Source of the DNA: Peribacillus frigoritolerans | GTDB lineage: Bacteria > Bacillota > Bacilli > Bacillales > DSM-1321 | Direction: 5' to 3' | Length of the DNA stretch: 64,000 bases | Assembly (NCBI RefSeq): GCF_001636405.1 | Contig: NZ_KV440950.1 | Span: forward strand, 5,286,262 to 5,350,261 | Shown here: positions 55,106-64,000 of the stretch, one piece after another | Layout: every line of letters begins with the position of its first letter | Position numbering within the stretch: position 1 is the first letter of the stretch | The notes under the pieces: generated by a model | The model's database searches: none | Seen by the model: the letters and a program-made list of their open reading frames with translations, nothing else | What the model was told of the DNA's origin: nothing | Program-made: the position numbers and the translations under genes

Positions 55106-55510
55106 TTACTCAAAAACAAGAGTCATCCTTACTAGAGTTCCTCCAGAACAGGGATTGATCGGTACTTTTTTTGTTTCATATCGCTGGACGATATAACTTG
55201 CAAATGAATTTTTTTCATATGTATCGGGTATCGCTATCTGTGTTTCATTCGATCCTTCTAATCTTTCTTTTTGTTGATATACAAGGTCTTTAGCTGTATC
55301 GTCTAGGGGTTTGTCCGTATCGCGTAGCGCTATAAGCGCTACGATGTCAGATTGAACAAAGATACGTCGATCTCCATCCTTCAAAAACTCATATCCATTC
55401 CGCTCCAAGATTTGACCATACTTTCGAACAGTGGGAGTTGCAATCCCCACTTCTTCTGCCACTTTCTTGGAAGAGAAAGCTCGTTCATTCAGTTGTATAC
55501 CACGTCGCAT
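55106..55510 (-). CDS. MerR-type HTH DNA-binding protein
   Basis: 134 aa. An N-terminal helix-turn-helix of MerR/RacA type (SSKKVAEEVGIATPTVRKYG, LERNGYEF, then wing DGDRRIFVQSDI) is followed by a short helical tail. It resembles plasmid- or phage-type DNA-binding proteins of Bacillus that carry a longer C-terminal part, so truncation is possible. The ribosome site is weak (AAGG) at the first ATG. Confidence 0.55.
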   Translation of the reverse strand: MRRGIQLNERAFSSKKVAEEVGIATPTVRKYGQILERNGYEFLKDGDRRIFVQSDIVALIALRDTDKPLDDTAKDLVYQQKERLEGSNETQIAIPDTYEKNSFASYIVQRYETKKVPINPCSGGTLVRMTLVFE

Positions 55511-56485
55511 ATCGGGCCTTTTTTCTATAACTCGTTGTATCTGTAGTCTACCTGACCTAAAATTTTGTGTTTAGATAAGTATAACCTATCCTGAAGTTGT
55601 TAGGGATAGCGATAAGATTTCCTTTTCCATTCTTCTGTTTCCATATAGGATTAGATCATCTATTCGCTTACCTTCCTTTTCTTGCATAGACCCTATCTAC
55701 AAGATACGACACCTCAACTTTGGCTTAACCATACGCGATTGGCTAATACCAGCTTGATGTTACCTATTATGGTCTGCTATGTCCAAATATCCCATTTAAT
55801 TGTGGCTTCGTTACCATTTTCATACACATTTTCTGTTTATCATCGAGTCAAATGTTTTTCGCCCCTTTGCACCAGCACCGCTAATTTGAACAGTTAGTAA
55901 AATGAAGCTTTTTACTAAAGAATCAAGGAAACACGCGTCTACTTAGTTTTAGTTAAATGTATTTTAATTTCATTGCCAACTTCAAGATTGCAATCTTGAC
56001 GATCCATAACTGGAGTTTGAGTTAAATCAAACTCCTTTCATGATACCTTAACTCCTTTTATTAATTCGTCTTTTTAATTTCATAGGCTCAGCTAATTCAA
56101 TGCCCCAAGGCACTTTTTGCATACCATGTACCTTTTAGTCAACCAACTCTTCCACTCTATGTCCACTTATGTAATAATTTGTATATGACAAATTGACAAT
56201 CACTGTTAAATCAATGGTTGCACATCGTTTAACATATTTAAAGTAGTTTTAAGTTATCTCTGTTCGAGGCAAATTAGACTAATCGATTTTTACAAACCAA
56301 AAACCAGTCAAGAACACGAAAGTTTTAGGGTGTATAAACTCTGAACCTTAAGACAAAAATGATACTTGAAAGGTTGGGAGATTATATTAAAGAGCAGATA
56401 ATGGCGATGTTTTCACTTAAAGTAGGCGTCCAGTAGAGGAAACGCTACTACGGCTATTCTGGCTGCAATCCTAGGGGGAAAAAAA
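55511..56485. other. Gene-free stretch before the cation transporter
   Basis: About 975 bp with many stops in all frames. I see no convincing promoter, hairpin or repeat apart from AGGGGG just before the transporter ATG. A 33-codon minus frame near 55586-55687 has a poor ribosome site. Probably decayed sequence. Confidence 0.5.
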
Positions 56486-57412
56486 ATGAATACCGAACAA
56501 AGAATACTTCGCGTCTCCATTGGCGTTACTATCTTCGTTGCTTGCTTTGGGATCATTTTCGGCCTGCTATCAGGGTCGTTCTCTATCACCTTTGATGGGT
56601 TCTATTCTCTGACCGATGCAATCATGAGCGTCTTGGCGCTCATTGTCTCAAAGTTGATTACCTCGTCCACTGCACCGAATAGGCAGAATGGTAAATTGAG
56701 TGAACGCTTCACAATGGGATTTTGGCACTTGGAGCCAATCGTCCTTGGTCTCAACGGTGTCATGCTCATGGGGGCGGCCGTTTATGCGTTGATTAATGCA
56801 ATTGGTAGTCTTCTGACGGGCGGCCGCAATCTCGAGTTCGGTTTCGCCATCGTCTATGCCGTTGTGACGATGATCGCTTGCTGTTCCATGGCGATTTTCG
56901 AAACACGCTTAAACAAGACACTTAGCTCGGATTTTGTTGCCCTTGACGCTAAGGCCTGGATGATGACCGGTGGCATAACCGCTGCGCTCTTGATCGCGTT
57001 TTGCATCGGATACGCTTTTGAAGGAACGAATTTGGAATGGCTTACACCCTATATTGATCCGGCAGTACTTGTACTGATCTGTTTGGTAATTATTCCGCTG
57101 CCGATTTCAACGGTAAAGCGGGCCTTGGCGGATGTCCTGCTGATCACCCCTCAATCACTCAAGCAGCATGTGGACGAGGTCGCACAGGACTTTGTGAAGC
57201 GCTACGACTTCGTTTCTTACCGAGCTTACGTCGCAAAGGTTGGCCGGGGAAAACAAATTGAACTATACTTTATTGTGCCTGGCGGGTGGCCGGCTAAATG
57301 CCTTGAAGAGTGGGACGCAATCCGTGATGAAATCGGTAATGCCATCGGCGAGGAAAGTACTGATCGATGGTTAACAATTGTGTTCACGACCGATGTTGAA
57401 TGGGCGGACTAA
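56486..57412 (+). CDS. Cation diffusion facilitator (CDF) family transporter, atypical metal site
   Basis: 308 aa. Six membrane helices (about 10-215) and a C-terminal cytoplasmic domain. The frame FGLLSGSFSITFDGFYSLTD and GFWHLEPIVLGLNGVMLMGA follow the CDF pattern (ADxxHSxxD; YGHGKxE). The usual helix-2 His/Asp ligand is Tyr here (DGFYSLTD), and helix 5 reads LDAKAWMMTGG instead of the paired DxxxD/HxxxD. Metal transport is therefore uncertain. Codon use and GC (near 50 per cent) differ from the AT-rich flanks, suggesting recent acquisition. AGGGGG lies 7-8 nt before the ATG. Confidence 0.8.
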   Translation: MNTEQRILRVSIGVTIFVACFGIIFGLLSGSFSITFDGFYSLTDAIMSVLALIVSKLITSSTAPNRQNGKLSERFTMGFWHLEPIVLGLNGVMLMGAAVYALINAIGSLLTGGRNLEFGFAIVYAVVTMIACCSMAIFETRLNKTLSSDFVALDAKAWMMTGGITAALLIAFCIGYAFEGTNLEWLTPYIDPAVLVLICLVIIPLPISTVKRALADVLLITPQSLKQHVDEVAQDFVKRYDFVSYRAYVAKVGRGKQIELYFIVPGGWPAKCLEEWDAIRDEIGNAIGEESTDRWLTIVFTTDVEWAD

Positions 57413-58011
57413 AAACAAGGTAGTAAGCAGGCTCGTACGGCGGCAGTATGTTTGTTTAAAGAGCCACGGACCTCATGTGCATTAGGGGTAACCACCAGCA
57501 AAAACGCGTCTCTTTTTAAACTAACTGCCCCGATAGTTGCATAAAAAATGCTGCCTTAAAGACTGCTTCAATCATCGGCTAACGCATTACAGAATCGCAC
57601 CAAATACTTGAATAAACATTTTACTTATCTTAGCTGTAACATGTTTAGTTTTTTTCTAATTTATGCTCCATCTTTCTATTAATATAGGGATGTCAAAAAA
57701 ACAAAAATAAAGGTAGAGCTAAAGATAATCCAACGGTAATATGAGATAAAAGACAAATCCATATTTATAAATACCAAGAAAACTGTACATGAGATTAAAA
57801 AATCAACTGCAAAAAAGGCCGATATCGTGTTAGTGAATAATAATTCCATTTATAAACCTAAATCAAGTCCATTATCCTCTTTAAAAACCTAGACATGAGT
57901 AGAATAGCTGGGTTTCTTTATTATATACGTCCAAGCACTAAGTTATTTCGTGCAGCTTCTACTACTTCGGTGGTAATCGATGTAAGTAAGGGTGATTGAT
58001 TTCGAGGATGC
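57413..58011. other. Intergenic stretch with possible decayed frame
   Basis: No intact gene. Between 57690 and 57892 a lysine-rich plus frame (KDKSIFINTKKTVHEIKKST, AKKADIVLVNNNSIYKPKSS) is interrupted by a stop and by a frame slip at an A7 run after an ATG. It could be a small pseudogene or chance in AT-rich DNA. Confidence 0.4.
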
Positions 58012-59250
58012 TTAAAATGCTTTTGAGCTTTTATCTTTCCTCGTTAATAAATCATTCTTTGTCAGTAAGGTATTTAATTTTTCTGAACTTAGGAGCATTG
58101 CTACAACAAAAACAGCAATACAAAATGGAAAGATTCCTATTGTTGAATGTGATGCAATGAAGCCAAGAAGAGGTGGTATGAAAGTACTACCTGTATAAGC
58201 AACAGCCATTTGATAACCCATAATTGTCTGGGAATGCTTCTTCCCAAAACGTGTTGGAGTTTCATGCAACATACACGGAAATATCGGTGCTAATCCTAGT
58301 CCAACCATAATAAAACCTACAAGCGAAAAAGTGGAAGGCAATGGTAGGAATAGAAGCGTGGCACCAGCTAATGCTATTATTTGCCCCATCCGAATGAGAG
58401 TACGGTTACTCATTTTAAAGGTAATGAAGCCTGTAATAAATCTCCCCATTGTTATCCCTGCGTAATATAAGGAAACCCATTGTGCAGCAACCGATACGGG
58501 TAACTCCTTGACATTTACCAGAAAGCTACTTCCCCAAAGACCCACTGTTGATTCAACCCCACAATAAAACAAGAAGGAGATCAGAGCCAGTTTAACTCCT
58601 TTAATTTGTAAAGGTTTTACATGTTTAGCATCTTCATTATAAAATACACCTTTTGAATCTTCCTGCGCTTCATTTATTGTTATATTGCTTTCCTTTTTCA
58701 CTCTATTCCATAAGGGCAAAGTGAAGAGAAGGATTACAGTTAACATGAACTGAATTCCAGAGATTGCAAGATATCCATTTCTCCAAGAATTTTGTTCTGA
58801 GATAAACTGAGCCATAATGATAGGACCAAAAGTAGCTCCGACTCCCCAAAAACAATGTAACCAACTCATATGGTGTGCCTTATACTGTGTAGCAACATAA
58901 TCGTTTAATCCTGCATCAACAGATCCTGCACCTAATCCAAGTGGTATGGCACATACAATTAACCAAACAAGCGATGGAGCAAAATGAAATCCCAACAAAG
59001 CACCAGCAGTCAGTAAGCAACTGACAAATGTGACATTGCCAGTTCCAAACCGTTTAAGTACCATTCCGCTAGCTAAACTGGAAATAATTGTACCACCAGC
59101 TATCGTCATAAAAAGTAATCCAGCAGTCTCAAGCGGGGCTCCATAGTCCAACTGCATCACAGGCCACGCTACCCCCAACAATGAATCAGGTAAGCCTAAG
59201 CTAATAAAAGCTAAATAAATGATGACTAAAAGGAATGTTGTCATATTCAA
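58012..59250 (-). CDS. MFS transporter
   Basis: 412 aa, 12 membrane helices in two halves with a charged loop (about 190-225). FISLGLPDSLLGVAWPVMQL and GLGAGSVDAGLNDYVA are typical of the fucose permease-like/YfkF group of the major facilitator superfamily. Substrate unknown. It lies behind the sucrose genes on the same strand, so sugar efflux or uptake is possible, but a kinase remnant and about 400 bp separate them. Confidence 0.82.
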   Translation of the reverse strand: MNMTTFLLVIIYLAFISLGLPDSLLGVAWPVMQLDYGAPLETAGLLFMTIAGGTIISSLASGMVLKRFGTGNVTFVSCLLTAGALLGFHFAPSLVWLIVCAIPLGLGAGSVDAGLNDYVATQYKAHHMSWLHCFWGVGATFGPIIMAQFISEQNSWRNGYLAISGIQFMLTVILLFTLPLWNRVKKESNITINEAQEDSKGVFYNEDAKHVKPLQIKGVKLALISFLFYCGVESTVGLWGSSFLVNVKELPVSVAAQWVSLYYAGITMGRFITGFITFKMSNRTLIRMGQIIALAGATLLFLPLPSTFSLVGFIMVGLGLAPIFPCMLHETPTRFGKKHSQTIMGYQMAVAYTGSTFIPPLLGFIASHSTIGIFPFCIAVFVVAMLLSSEKLNTLLTKNDLLTRKDKSSKAF

Positions 59251-59297
59251 ACCTCGCCTTTAATTATTTGGTACTCAATTGCACTTTCCAATTTATT

Positions 59298-59537
59298 TTA
59301 CTTGCTTGTTCCATTCATCATGAGATCAGGCCCAAGACTTTGTAATCCATATAAACAATCCACACATTGAAGATGTTCTGACGGGAGATATTTTGAGCTA
59401 CCTATAGCAATTTTGTCTAATATTCCTTTATCAACTTCATCGTTACAAAAAATGGTGGAATGCGGGTTAATGATAGCTACAAACGAGGCCACACCTGCTA
59501 ATGCATCAATCTCATAATGCTCACAGATAGTTACTTT
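59298..59537 (-). pseudogene. ROK-family sugar kinase, C-terminal remnant
   Basis: ALAGVASFVAIINPHSTIFC through KYLPSEHLQ and LYGLQSLGPDLM has the pattern of the last part of ROK kinases. The frame begins right after a stop and has no ATP- or zinc-binding motif, so most of the gene is lost. Possibly an older fructokinase displaced by the PfkB-type one upstream. Confidence 0.5.
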
Positions 59538-59647
59538 TTAGGTCCACTCGATTTTCCGAAACTTTCATAAAGTTCTAATAATCATACTGGGACGAACCAA
59601 ACCTTGTCCTTATAAATAATGAACACAGTAAGGGATTTTAAAACTCT

Positions 59648-60658
59648 TTACAAAATTTCTTTCTCCCCCCTCTTTGTTGTGTCCCGTTGAGTAGAAATAA
59701 AATTTAATACATGGCGTTTTCCGGGTGCTTCCTGAATAGCCCCTTTTACGGAAGCAGTCAGTGCTCCACTTGCATTTGCAAAAGTAAGTAATCGTTGATG
59801 ATTTTCACTCACTCTTTCACATAGATTTTCATTAGTTACTTCAAGTGAAACTAGTTCGGATAAGAAACCTCCGATAAATGCATCACCTGCCCCTGTTGTA
59901 TCCGAAACAATTACTTTAAATCCTTTGTCTTCATATACCTCTCCATTTTTCAAATAAATATTTGCGCCATCGCTACCTTTTGTATATACGACCACTTTCA
60001 CGTTACCGACAAAAAGGGATTCAATCGCTTCTTTTTCCGTATGAATGTTTGTTATAAAATATAATTCTTCATCAGATACTTTTACAATATCCGCTAGAGG
60101 CAAGAAGTTTAGTATGGTACTCCGACAGCTTTCTTCATCTGGCCATAAAGGAAGCCTGACATTAGGGTCAAAACTTACAATTCCACCTATTTTATTAAAT
60201 CTGTCTATCACTTTTATATGGGTTTGTTTCATTGGACTTTCAACTAAATCCACTGAGCAAAAGTGAAGAAGATCTCCTTGATTAAACCACTCTGACTTCA
60301 CCTCATCTGGTGAAAGTAATAAATCAGCTGCATTCTTTCGGTAAAAATTAAAACTTCTTTCTCCGAAATTATCTACAGATACAAATGCTAATCCAGTTTC
60401 ACCTTCATCGCTTCGAATAATATAGGAAGTGTCAACATCATTTCCTCGAAGCAAATCCTCTAAATAATCACCAAAATTATCATTAGCTATCTTGGTCAGC
60501 ATGACGGAATTCACACCATATTTTGCAATTGCAATCGCAACGTTCATAGGAGCTCCACCGGCAACACGTTCAAAACCAGTAACCTCTTTTAAAGATTTTT
60601 CTTTTTGAATAGGAATAAAATCAATTAATGTCTCACCAATACAAAAAACTTTTTTCAA
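59648..60658 (-). CDS. Fructokinase (PfkB family)
   Basis: Phosphorylates the fructose released from sucrose. 336 aa. Start motif FCIGETLIDFIP, Gly-rich GGAPMNVAIAIAKYG, and DTTGAGDAFIGGF with catalytic Asp259. I chose the TTG at 60658, 6 nt after AGGGGTG; a GTG at 60667 overlaps that site. Third gene after cscB and the invertase, matching a non-PTS sucrose pathway (CscB-CscA-CscK). Confidence 0.9.
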   Translation of the reverse strand: MKKVFCIGETLIDFIPIQKEKSLKEVTGFERVAGGAPMNVAIAIAKYGVNSVMLTKIANDNFGDYLEDLLRGNDVDTSYIIRSDEGETGLAFVSVDNFGERSFNFYRKNAADLLLSPDEVKSEWFNQGDLLHFCSVDLVESPMKQTHIKVIDRFNKIGGIVSFDPNVRLPLWPDEESCRSTILNFLPLADIVKVSDEELYFITNIHTEKEAIESLFVGNVKVVVYTKGSDGANIYLKNGEVYEDKGFKVIVSDTTGAGDAFIGGFLSELVSLEVTNENLCERVSENHQRLLTFANASGALTASVKGAIQEAPGKRHVLNFISTQRDTTKRGEKEIL

Positions 60659-60674
60659 TGTTTTCACCCCTAAA

Positions 60675-60706
60675 CAAGGAACAAGTGTGTAGACACTTGT
60701 TCCTTG
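60675..60706 (-). other. Strong hairpin in the invertase-fructokinase gap
   Basis: 13-bp perfect stem (CAAGGAACAAGTG and complement) with a 6-nt loop fills most of the 53-nt gap and ends about 8 nt before the fructokinase ribosome site. It lacks a U-run, so control of message stability or translation is more likely than termination. Confidence 0.65.
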
Positions 60707-60711
60707 CTATT

Positions 60712-62184
60712 TTATTTCCAGATGTCTTGAAGGTTCCAATAGGTTATTTCCTTGACTTTTACATCACCCTTCTCAGCAAATAACTCAATTCCTAGTCTAT
60801 CTTCATTCGGATAGATACGACTTGTCATGGTCGTTTGTCCATCATTCGCAAAGATTTCAATGGAAGATCGATCAATAAATACACGCAGGGAAAGCTCTTT
60901 ATTTGTCTCAAGCATCGTGCTTCTAACACCATCTTCCACTTTTCCTGACTTGGAGCAATCAAGTGTTAGTTGTTGTTTATCTAAGTGATACGTTAATACT
61001 GTTTCTTCTTTGTTAACTCCACGAATCTTTAGACCTACAGATTGAGCGCTACAATTAATTAAATCAAACACTGCTTTCACTTCAAGTAAATCCTCTTTCG
61101 TTTCTATCAAATAGCTTTCAGAAATGGATTGATTTGTACACTCAATGTGTTCAGAATCCCGTAATAAGATTAATTCCTCAACAGGATTCATTAAAATCTT
61201 GTTATGATCCCCTAGCGTTATTTCACGTGGTAATGTTAAGGCTCCACACCATCCATCAGCTTTAGTTGGCATGTTTGACTCCCACATATCCATCCAACCA
61301 ATCGCAATTCGACGCCCCTTATCATCTAACAGTGTTTGAACTGCATAAAAATCATGTCCATTATCCAGTTCGGTAAATGATCCGTGAACAAACTCGTTTG
61401 TTTCGTAATTATAATCTCCAACCAAATAACCTGTTTGGAATAGATTATTATATAAATCTCCATTTGATTTAATACCTTGAGGAGAGATCATTAAAATATA
61501 TTTTCCATCTAATTCAAAGAAGTCCGGGCATTCCCACATATATCCAAGGGATCCATCACTTTGCGCAAGAACGCCAATGTATTCCCAATTCAGTAGATCA
61601 GAAGAACGGTATAAAATAACTCTTCCGACATTCTCCTTCGTCGAATTTCCTAAAACCATGTACCAGGTATCATTGTGCCTCCACACCTTTGGATCACGGA
61701 AGTGATGTGCACTATCTACTGGTGGTTTAGCAATAACCGGATTTTCTCCCACTTTCTCAAATGATATTCCATCCGTACTGACCGCAATATTTTGATTTTG
61801 ATAGAAGTGGTCTTTTTCCTTGTCTGTATAGTGATGTCCTGTATAGATCAGGGTTAGTTCACCATCATTATCAACGGCACTTCCTGAGAAACACCCATCT
61901 GTATCACAAGCATCCCCGGGAGCTAAAGCAACAGGCAAGTGCTCCCAATGAACGAGATCTTTACTTTTAACATGGCCCCAATGCATAGGTCCCCAATTTG
62001 CATCATATGGATGGCATTGATAAAAGGCATGATATTCCCCTTTATACTGCGCGAAACCGTTCGGGTCATTCATCCAGTTAGCTGGAGCCATGATATGGTA
62101 ACCTAATCGATAACGATCATTTATTTTTTTCTTGGCTTTCTTCAGTGCCTCTTCAGCCTGTTTAATTTTATTAATTGTTAACAT
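60712..62184 (-). CDS. Glycoside hydrolase family 32 sucrose hydrolase (invertase/sucrose-6-phosphate hydrolase)
   Basis: 490 aa, cytoplasmic (no signal). Nucleophile Asp40 in WMNDPNG, transition-state Asp164 in HFRDPK, acid/base Glu218 in WECPD, then the C-terminal beta-sandwich (LSLRVFIDRSSIEIFANDGQ). With a CscB-type symporter rather than a sucrose PTS beside it, the natural substrate is likely free sucrose. SacA-type sucrose-6-phosphate activity cannot be excluded. The start follows AGGAGG. Confidence 0.92.
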   Translation of the reverse strand: MLTINKIKQAEEALKKAKKKINDRYRLGYHIMAPANWMNDPNGFAQYKGEYHAFYQCHPYDANWGPMHWGHVKSKDLVHWEHLPVALAPGDACDTDGCFSGSAVDNDGELTLIYTGHHYTDKEKDHFYQNQNIAVSTDGISFEKVGENPVIAKPPVDSAHHFRDPKVWRHNDTWYMVLGNSTKENVGRVILYRSSDLLNWEYIGVLAQSDGSLGYMWECPDFFELDGKYILMISPQGIKSNGDLYNNLFQTGYLVGDYNYETNEFVHGSFTELDNGHDFYAVQTLLDDKGRRIAIGWMDMWESNMPTKADGWCGALTLPREITLGDHNKILMNPVEELILLRDSEHIECTNQSISESYLIETKEDLLEVKAVFDLINCSAQSVGLKIRGVNKEETVLTYHLDKQQLTLDCSKSGKVEDGVRSTMLETNKELSLRVFIDRSSIEIFANDGQTTMTSRIYPNEDRLGIELFAEKGDVKVKEITYWNLQDIWK

Positions 62185-62196
62185 CTTAACATCCTC

Positions 62197-63438
62197 CTAT
62201 ATTATCTTTCGTAACCTTTCCAGATTGCGATTTAAGCCTTTTCTTTTTTTAGAACCTTTTAAAGTAAAAATTGAAATAATGGTAAAACAAAACACCATGA
62301 TTCCCATGATGAGATAGGTATTACGAAATCCTACACTGTCATATAATCCACCTGCAAGTGGTGAAAGAATAGAAGCACCAACCTGAGATGCAAATTGGAA
62401 ACCAACTAGATAAAGCACAGAAGATAGACGGGTATCGAAATTTGCTGCTAAATATTTAAAAATAGCAATTAGCATAATAGGCAGTTCTAGGGCGTGAATT
62501 AATTTCATCGAAGAAATTCCGATTGGCCCAACAACAATTCCAGAACCGATGATTCGGAAGGCCATTAAAAATCCTGCTAGAATTAAACTATTCTTTACAC
62601 CAAACTTATTTACGATAAACGGAGCAAGAAACATCATTCCGGCCTCTAAAAATACTTGGAACGAGTTTAGATATCCGAATACTTGATTGCCTAACGATTC
62701 AGTCGGAAATAATGAGGCGTAATAAAGAGGGAATTGCTGATCATAAACACTGTAGACGCATGTCACCCCAATAATGTACATCATGAAAAACCAGAAATCT
62801 TTTAATAAAAAAAGTTGTCCAACGTCTCTTAATTTAATAGAATCGGCTCTATTCATCTCTTGATCCGTCATTTCTATTTTCACAGACATAATAATGGCCA
62901 CTAATATGATCGCTGAAACAGATGCAACCCAGAAATTGATATTTGGGTTAATATTAAACAGCTGTCCTGCAAAAAATGTAGCTGCCGCCCACCCTAGAGA
63001 TCCCCACATTCTCGATTTTCCATATTCGAAATCATATTTACGGCTAATCTTCTCAATATATGATTCAATAGCTCCAATACCAGCTAGAAAAGCAACGGCT
63101 AAATAGATTCCTCCAACAATCGCGCCCCAAAAGACATTGTGTTTTAATAATGGTCCATAGACGAAAATATAAAATGGTCCTACAAATACGAGTAGCAAAC
63201 TAATGAAAGATAATATTTTTTTCTTTAAACCTATTTTGTCAGATATATAACCATATAGTGGCTGCATACATAAGGCGAAGATAGCGTTTACAGAAAAGAT
63301 AATACCTGTAGCTGCCCCACTTAAATTTATTTCTTGTCCTAACCAAATGGAAAATAAAGAGTAACTTGAAGACCAAGTAAAAAAGAAAAAGAAAAAATAC
63401 GCACTTAACTTCCAATACAGAATTTTTGAAACTTCCAA
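62197..63438 (-). CDS. Sucrose:H+ symporter (oligosaccharide symporter family, CscB/LacY-like)
   Basis: 413 aa, 12 membrane helices. YWKLSAYFFFFFFTWSSSYS and LFSIWLGQEINLSG recall the first helix of LacY/CscB; the loop GYISDKIGLKKK is the conserved motif between helices 2 and 3; YGKSRMWGSLGWA is also typical. A TTG start at 63438 is preceded by AAAGGAGC. Encoded directly before the invertase. Confidence 0.9.
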   Translation of the reverse strand: MEVSKILYWKLSAYFFFFFFTWSSSYSLFSIWLGQEINLSGAATGIIFSVNAIFALCMQPLYGYISDKIGLKKKILSFISLLLVFVGPFYIFVYGPLLKHNVFWGAIVGGIYLAVAFLAGIGAIESYIEKISRKYDFEYGKSRMWGSLGWAAATFFAGQLFNINPNINFWVASVSAIILVAIIMSVKIEMTDQEMNRADSIKLRDVGQLFLLKDFWFFMMYIIGVTCVYSVYDQQFPLYYASLFPTESLGNQVFGYLNSFQVFLEAGMMFLAPFIVNKFGVKNSLILAGFLMAFRIIGSGIVVGPIGISSMKLIHALELPIMLIAIFKYLAANFDTRLSSVLYLVGFQFASQVGASILSPLAGGLYDSVGFRNTYLIMGIMVFCFTIISIFTLKGSKKRKGLNRNLERLRKII

Positions 63439-63549
63439 TTTAATTGCTCCTTTTACTAGACATGTGAAAAGAAATGTTGACGATATGAAAAAGAAGAATC
63501 AGAAATGTGAATTTAAGTCCATACATGGTTGTTAATGATGATACACTCT

Positions 63550-64000
63550 CTATTTAATGCCTGTACCTGAACCACCAATCCCCTCTAAAATATAACGTTG
63601 AGCCACAATATAGATAATAATCAATGGAACGGTGGATATCGTCAGAACAGCCATGACTTGGTTAGTATAAACCGGATCTGTACTATTAATTGCTGTAATC
63701 GCTACTTGGATCGGAAATTTCGACTTGTCTGTCAAGACCATCAGAGGCCAGATGTAGTCATTCCAACTTCCGATAAAAGCCAATGTCCCAACAGTGGCAA
63801 CCGCCGGTTTGGACATCGGTAGCATGATCCGCCAGAATACTTGCCATGTATTTGCCCCATCCAATTTAGCCGATTCAATAATCTCTTTTGGAATAGCCAT
63901 AAAAAAGTTCCGGAACAAATAGATATTGAATGCCCCTGCCAACGCTGGCAAAATAACCGCAAGACGTGTATCCACTAATCCAATGCTATGAATAATGGTA
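63550..64000 (-). CDS. Carbohydrate ABC transporter permease (MalG/MsmG type), 5' end off window
   Basis: The C-terminal 149 codons of an inner-membrane permease. The EAA loop EIIESAKLDGANTWQVFWRI and the end GYxxxG-type LEGIGGSGTGIK are typical of MalG-like proteins. The frame is open to the right edge, so an ATG at 63975 is internal. It lies upstream of cscB on the same strand; a sugar import operon probably continues to the right. Substrate unknown, perhaps fructo-oligosaccharides. Confidence 0.9.
   Translation of the reverse strand, partial: TIIHSIGLVDTRLAVILPALAGAFNIYLFRNFFMAIPKEIIESAKLDGANTWQVFWRIMLPMSKPAVATVGTLAFIGSWNDYIWPLMVLTDKSKFPIQVAITAINSTDPVYTNQVMAVLTISTVPLIIIYIVAQRYILEGIGGSGTGIK

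Noticed and set aside
57690-57892. Lysine-rich plus frame interrupted by a stop and an A7 slip
   Set aside because: Two breaks and AT-rich composition make chance or decay more likely; mentioned only as possible remnant.
1-64000. CRISPR arrays, tRNA or rRNA genes, intact insertion sequences, prophage modules
   Set aside because: I looked for regular spacers, tRNA cloverleaf patterns, rRNA strings and full transposase genes and saw none.

Overview
The window looks like a chromosomal stretch of a spore-forming Bacillaceae, most like Bacillus/Peribacillus (simplex-frigoritolerans type). The reasons are AT-rich DNA with strong AGGAGG-type ribosome binding sites, a tricistronic gerA-type germinant receptor, gene orders shared with B. 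subtilis (yeaC-yeaD-yebA-guaA-pbuG; gntR-gntK-gntP-gntZ; yukE-yukD-yukC-yukBA-yueB-yueC; hutP-hutH), two guanine riboswitches, a CcpA cre box and a HutP-type antiterminator. The species is an inference from recall, not from a search.

Layout. 1-3000 (minus): glcT and the glucose PTS permease ptsG (cut by the left edge), joined by a leader with a terminator/antiterminator. 3000-11000 (minus): pbuG and guaA, each behind its own guanine riboswitch, then yebA-yeaD-yeaC. 11000-11770: repeat-bearing intergenic DNA and a 25-aa membrane peptide gene. 11766-21706 (minus): a complete type VII secretion core, esxA-esaB-essB-essC-esaA-essA, with a strong attenuator behind esxA and no LXG effector in the window. 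22248-29160 (minus): nucleoside hydrolase, glycine betaine OpuA importer (permease and binding protein fused) and a LysP-like permease. 29388-31550 (minus): hutH and hutP with promoter, cre box and HutP target, but no hutU, hutI or hutG. 31700-32350: two gene stumps joined back to back (FecCD permease and ABC exporter). 32376-38430: serine hydrolase and a germinant receptor operon. 38449-42732 (minus): an unusual Hsp70-like ATPase carrying a degenerate lipoyl-type domain, paired with a GrpE-like coiled-coil protein. 43000-43900: IS1182 stub, small zinc-ribbon gene, fragments.

43902-49016 (minus) is the gluconate operon. Back to back with it, 49610-54539 (plus) is an IclR-kinase-aldolase-dehydratase-transporter operon for D-galactonate. 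Together they form a sugar-acid region feeding pyruvate and pentose-phosphate intermediates. 54616-58011 is poor in genes: decayed frames, a MerR-type HTH protein and a GC-richer cation diffusion facilitator. 58012-64000 (minus) carries an MFS exporter, a ROK kinase remnant and a sucrose operon (sugar ABC permease, CscB-like symporter, GH32 invertase, fructokinase), cut by the right edge.

The best candidate for something not well described is the Hsp70/GrpE-like cassette at 38.4-42.7 kb. The rest is mostly recognisable Bacillus biology with some local oddities: riboswitch pairing, an OpuA fusion, a reduced hut locus, small ORFs below usual length cut-offs, and several pseudogene joins.
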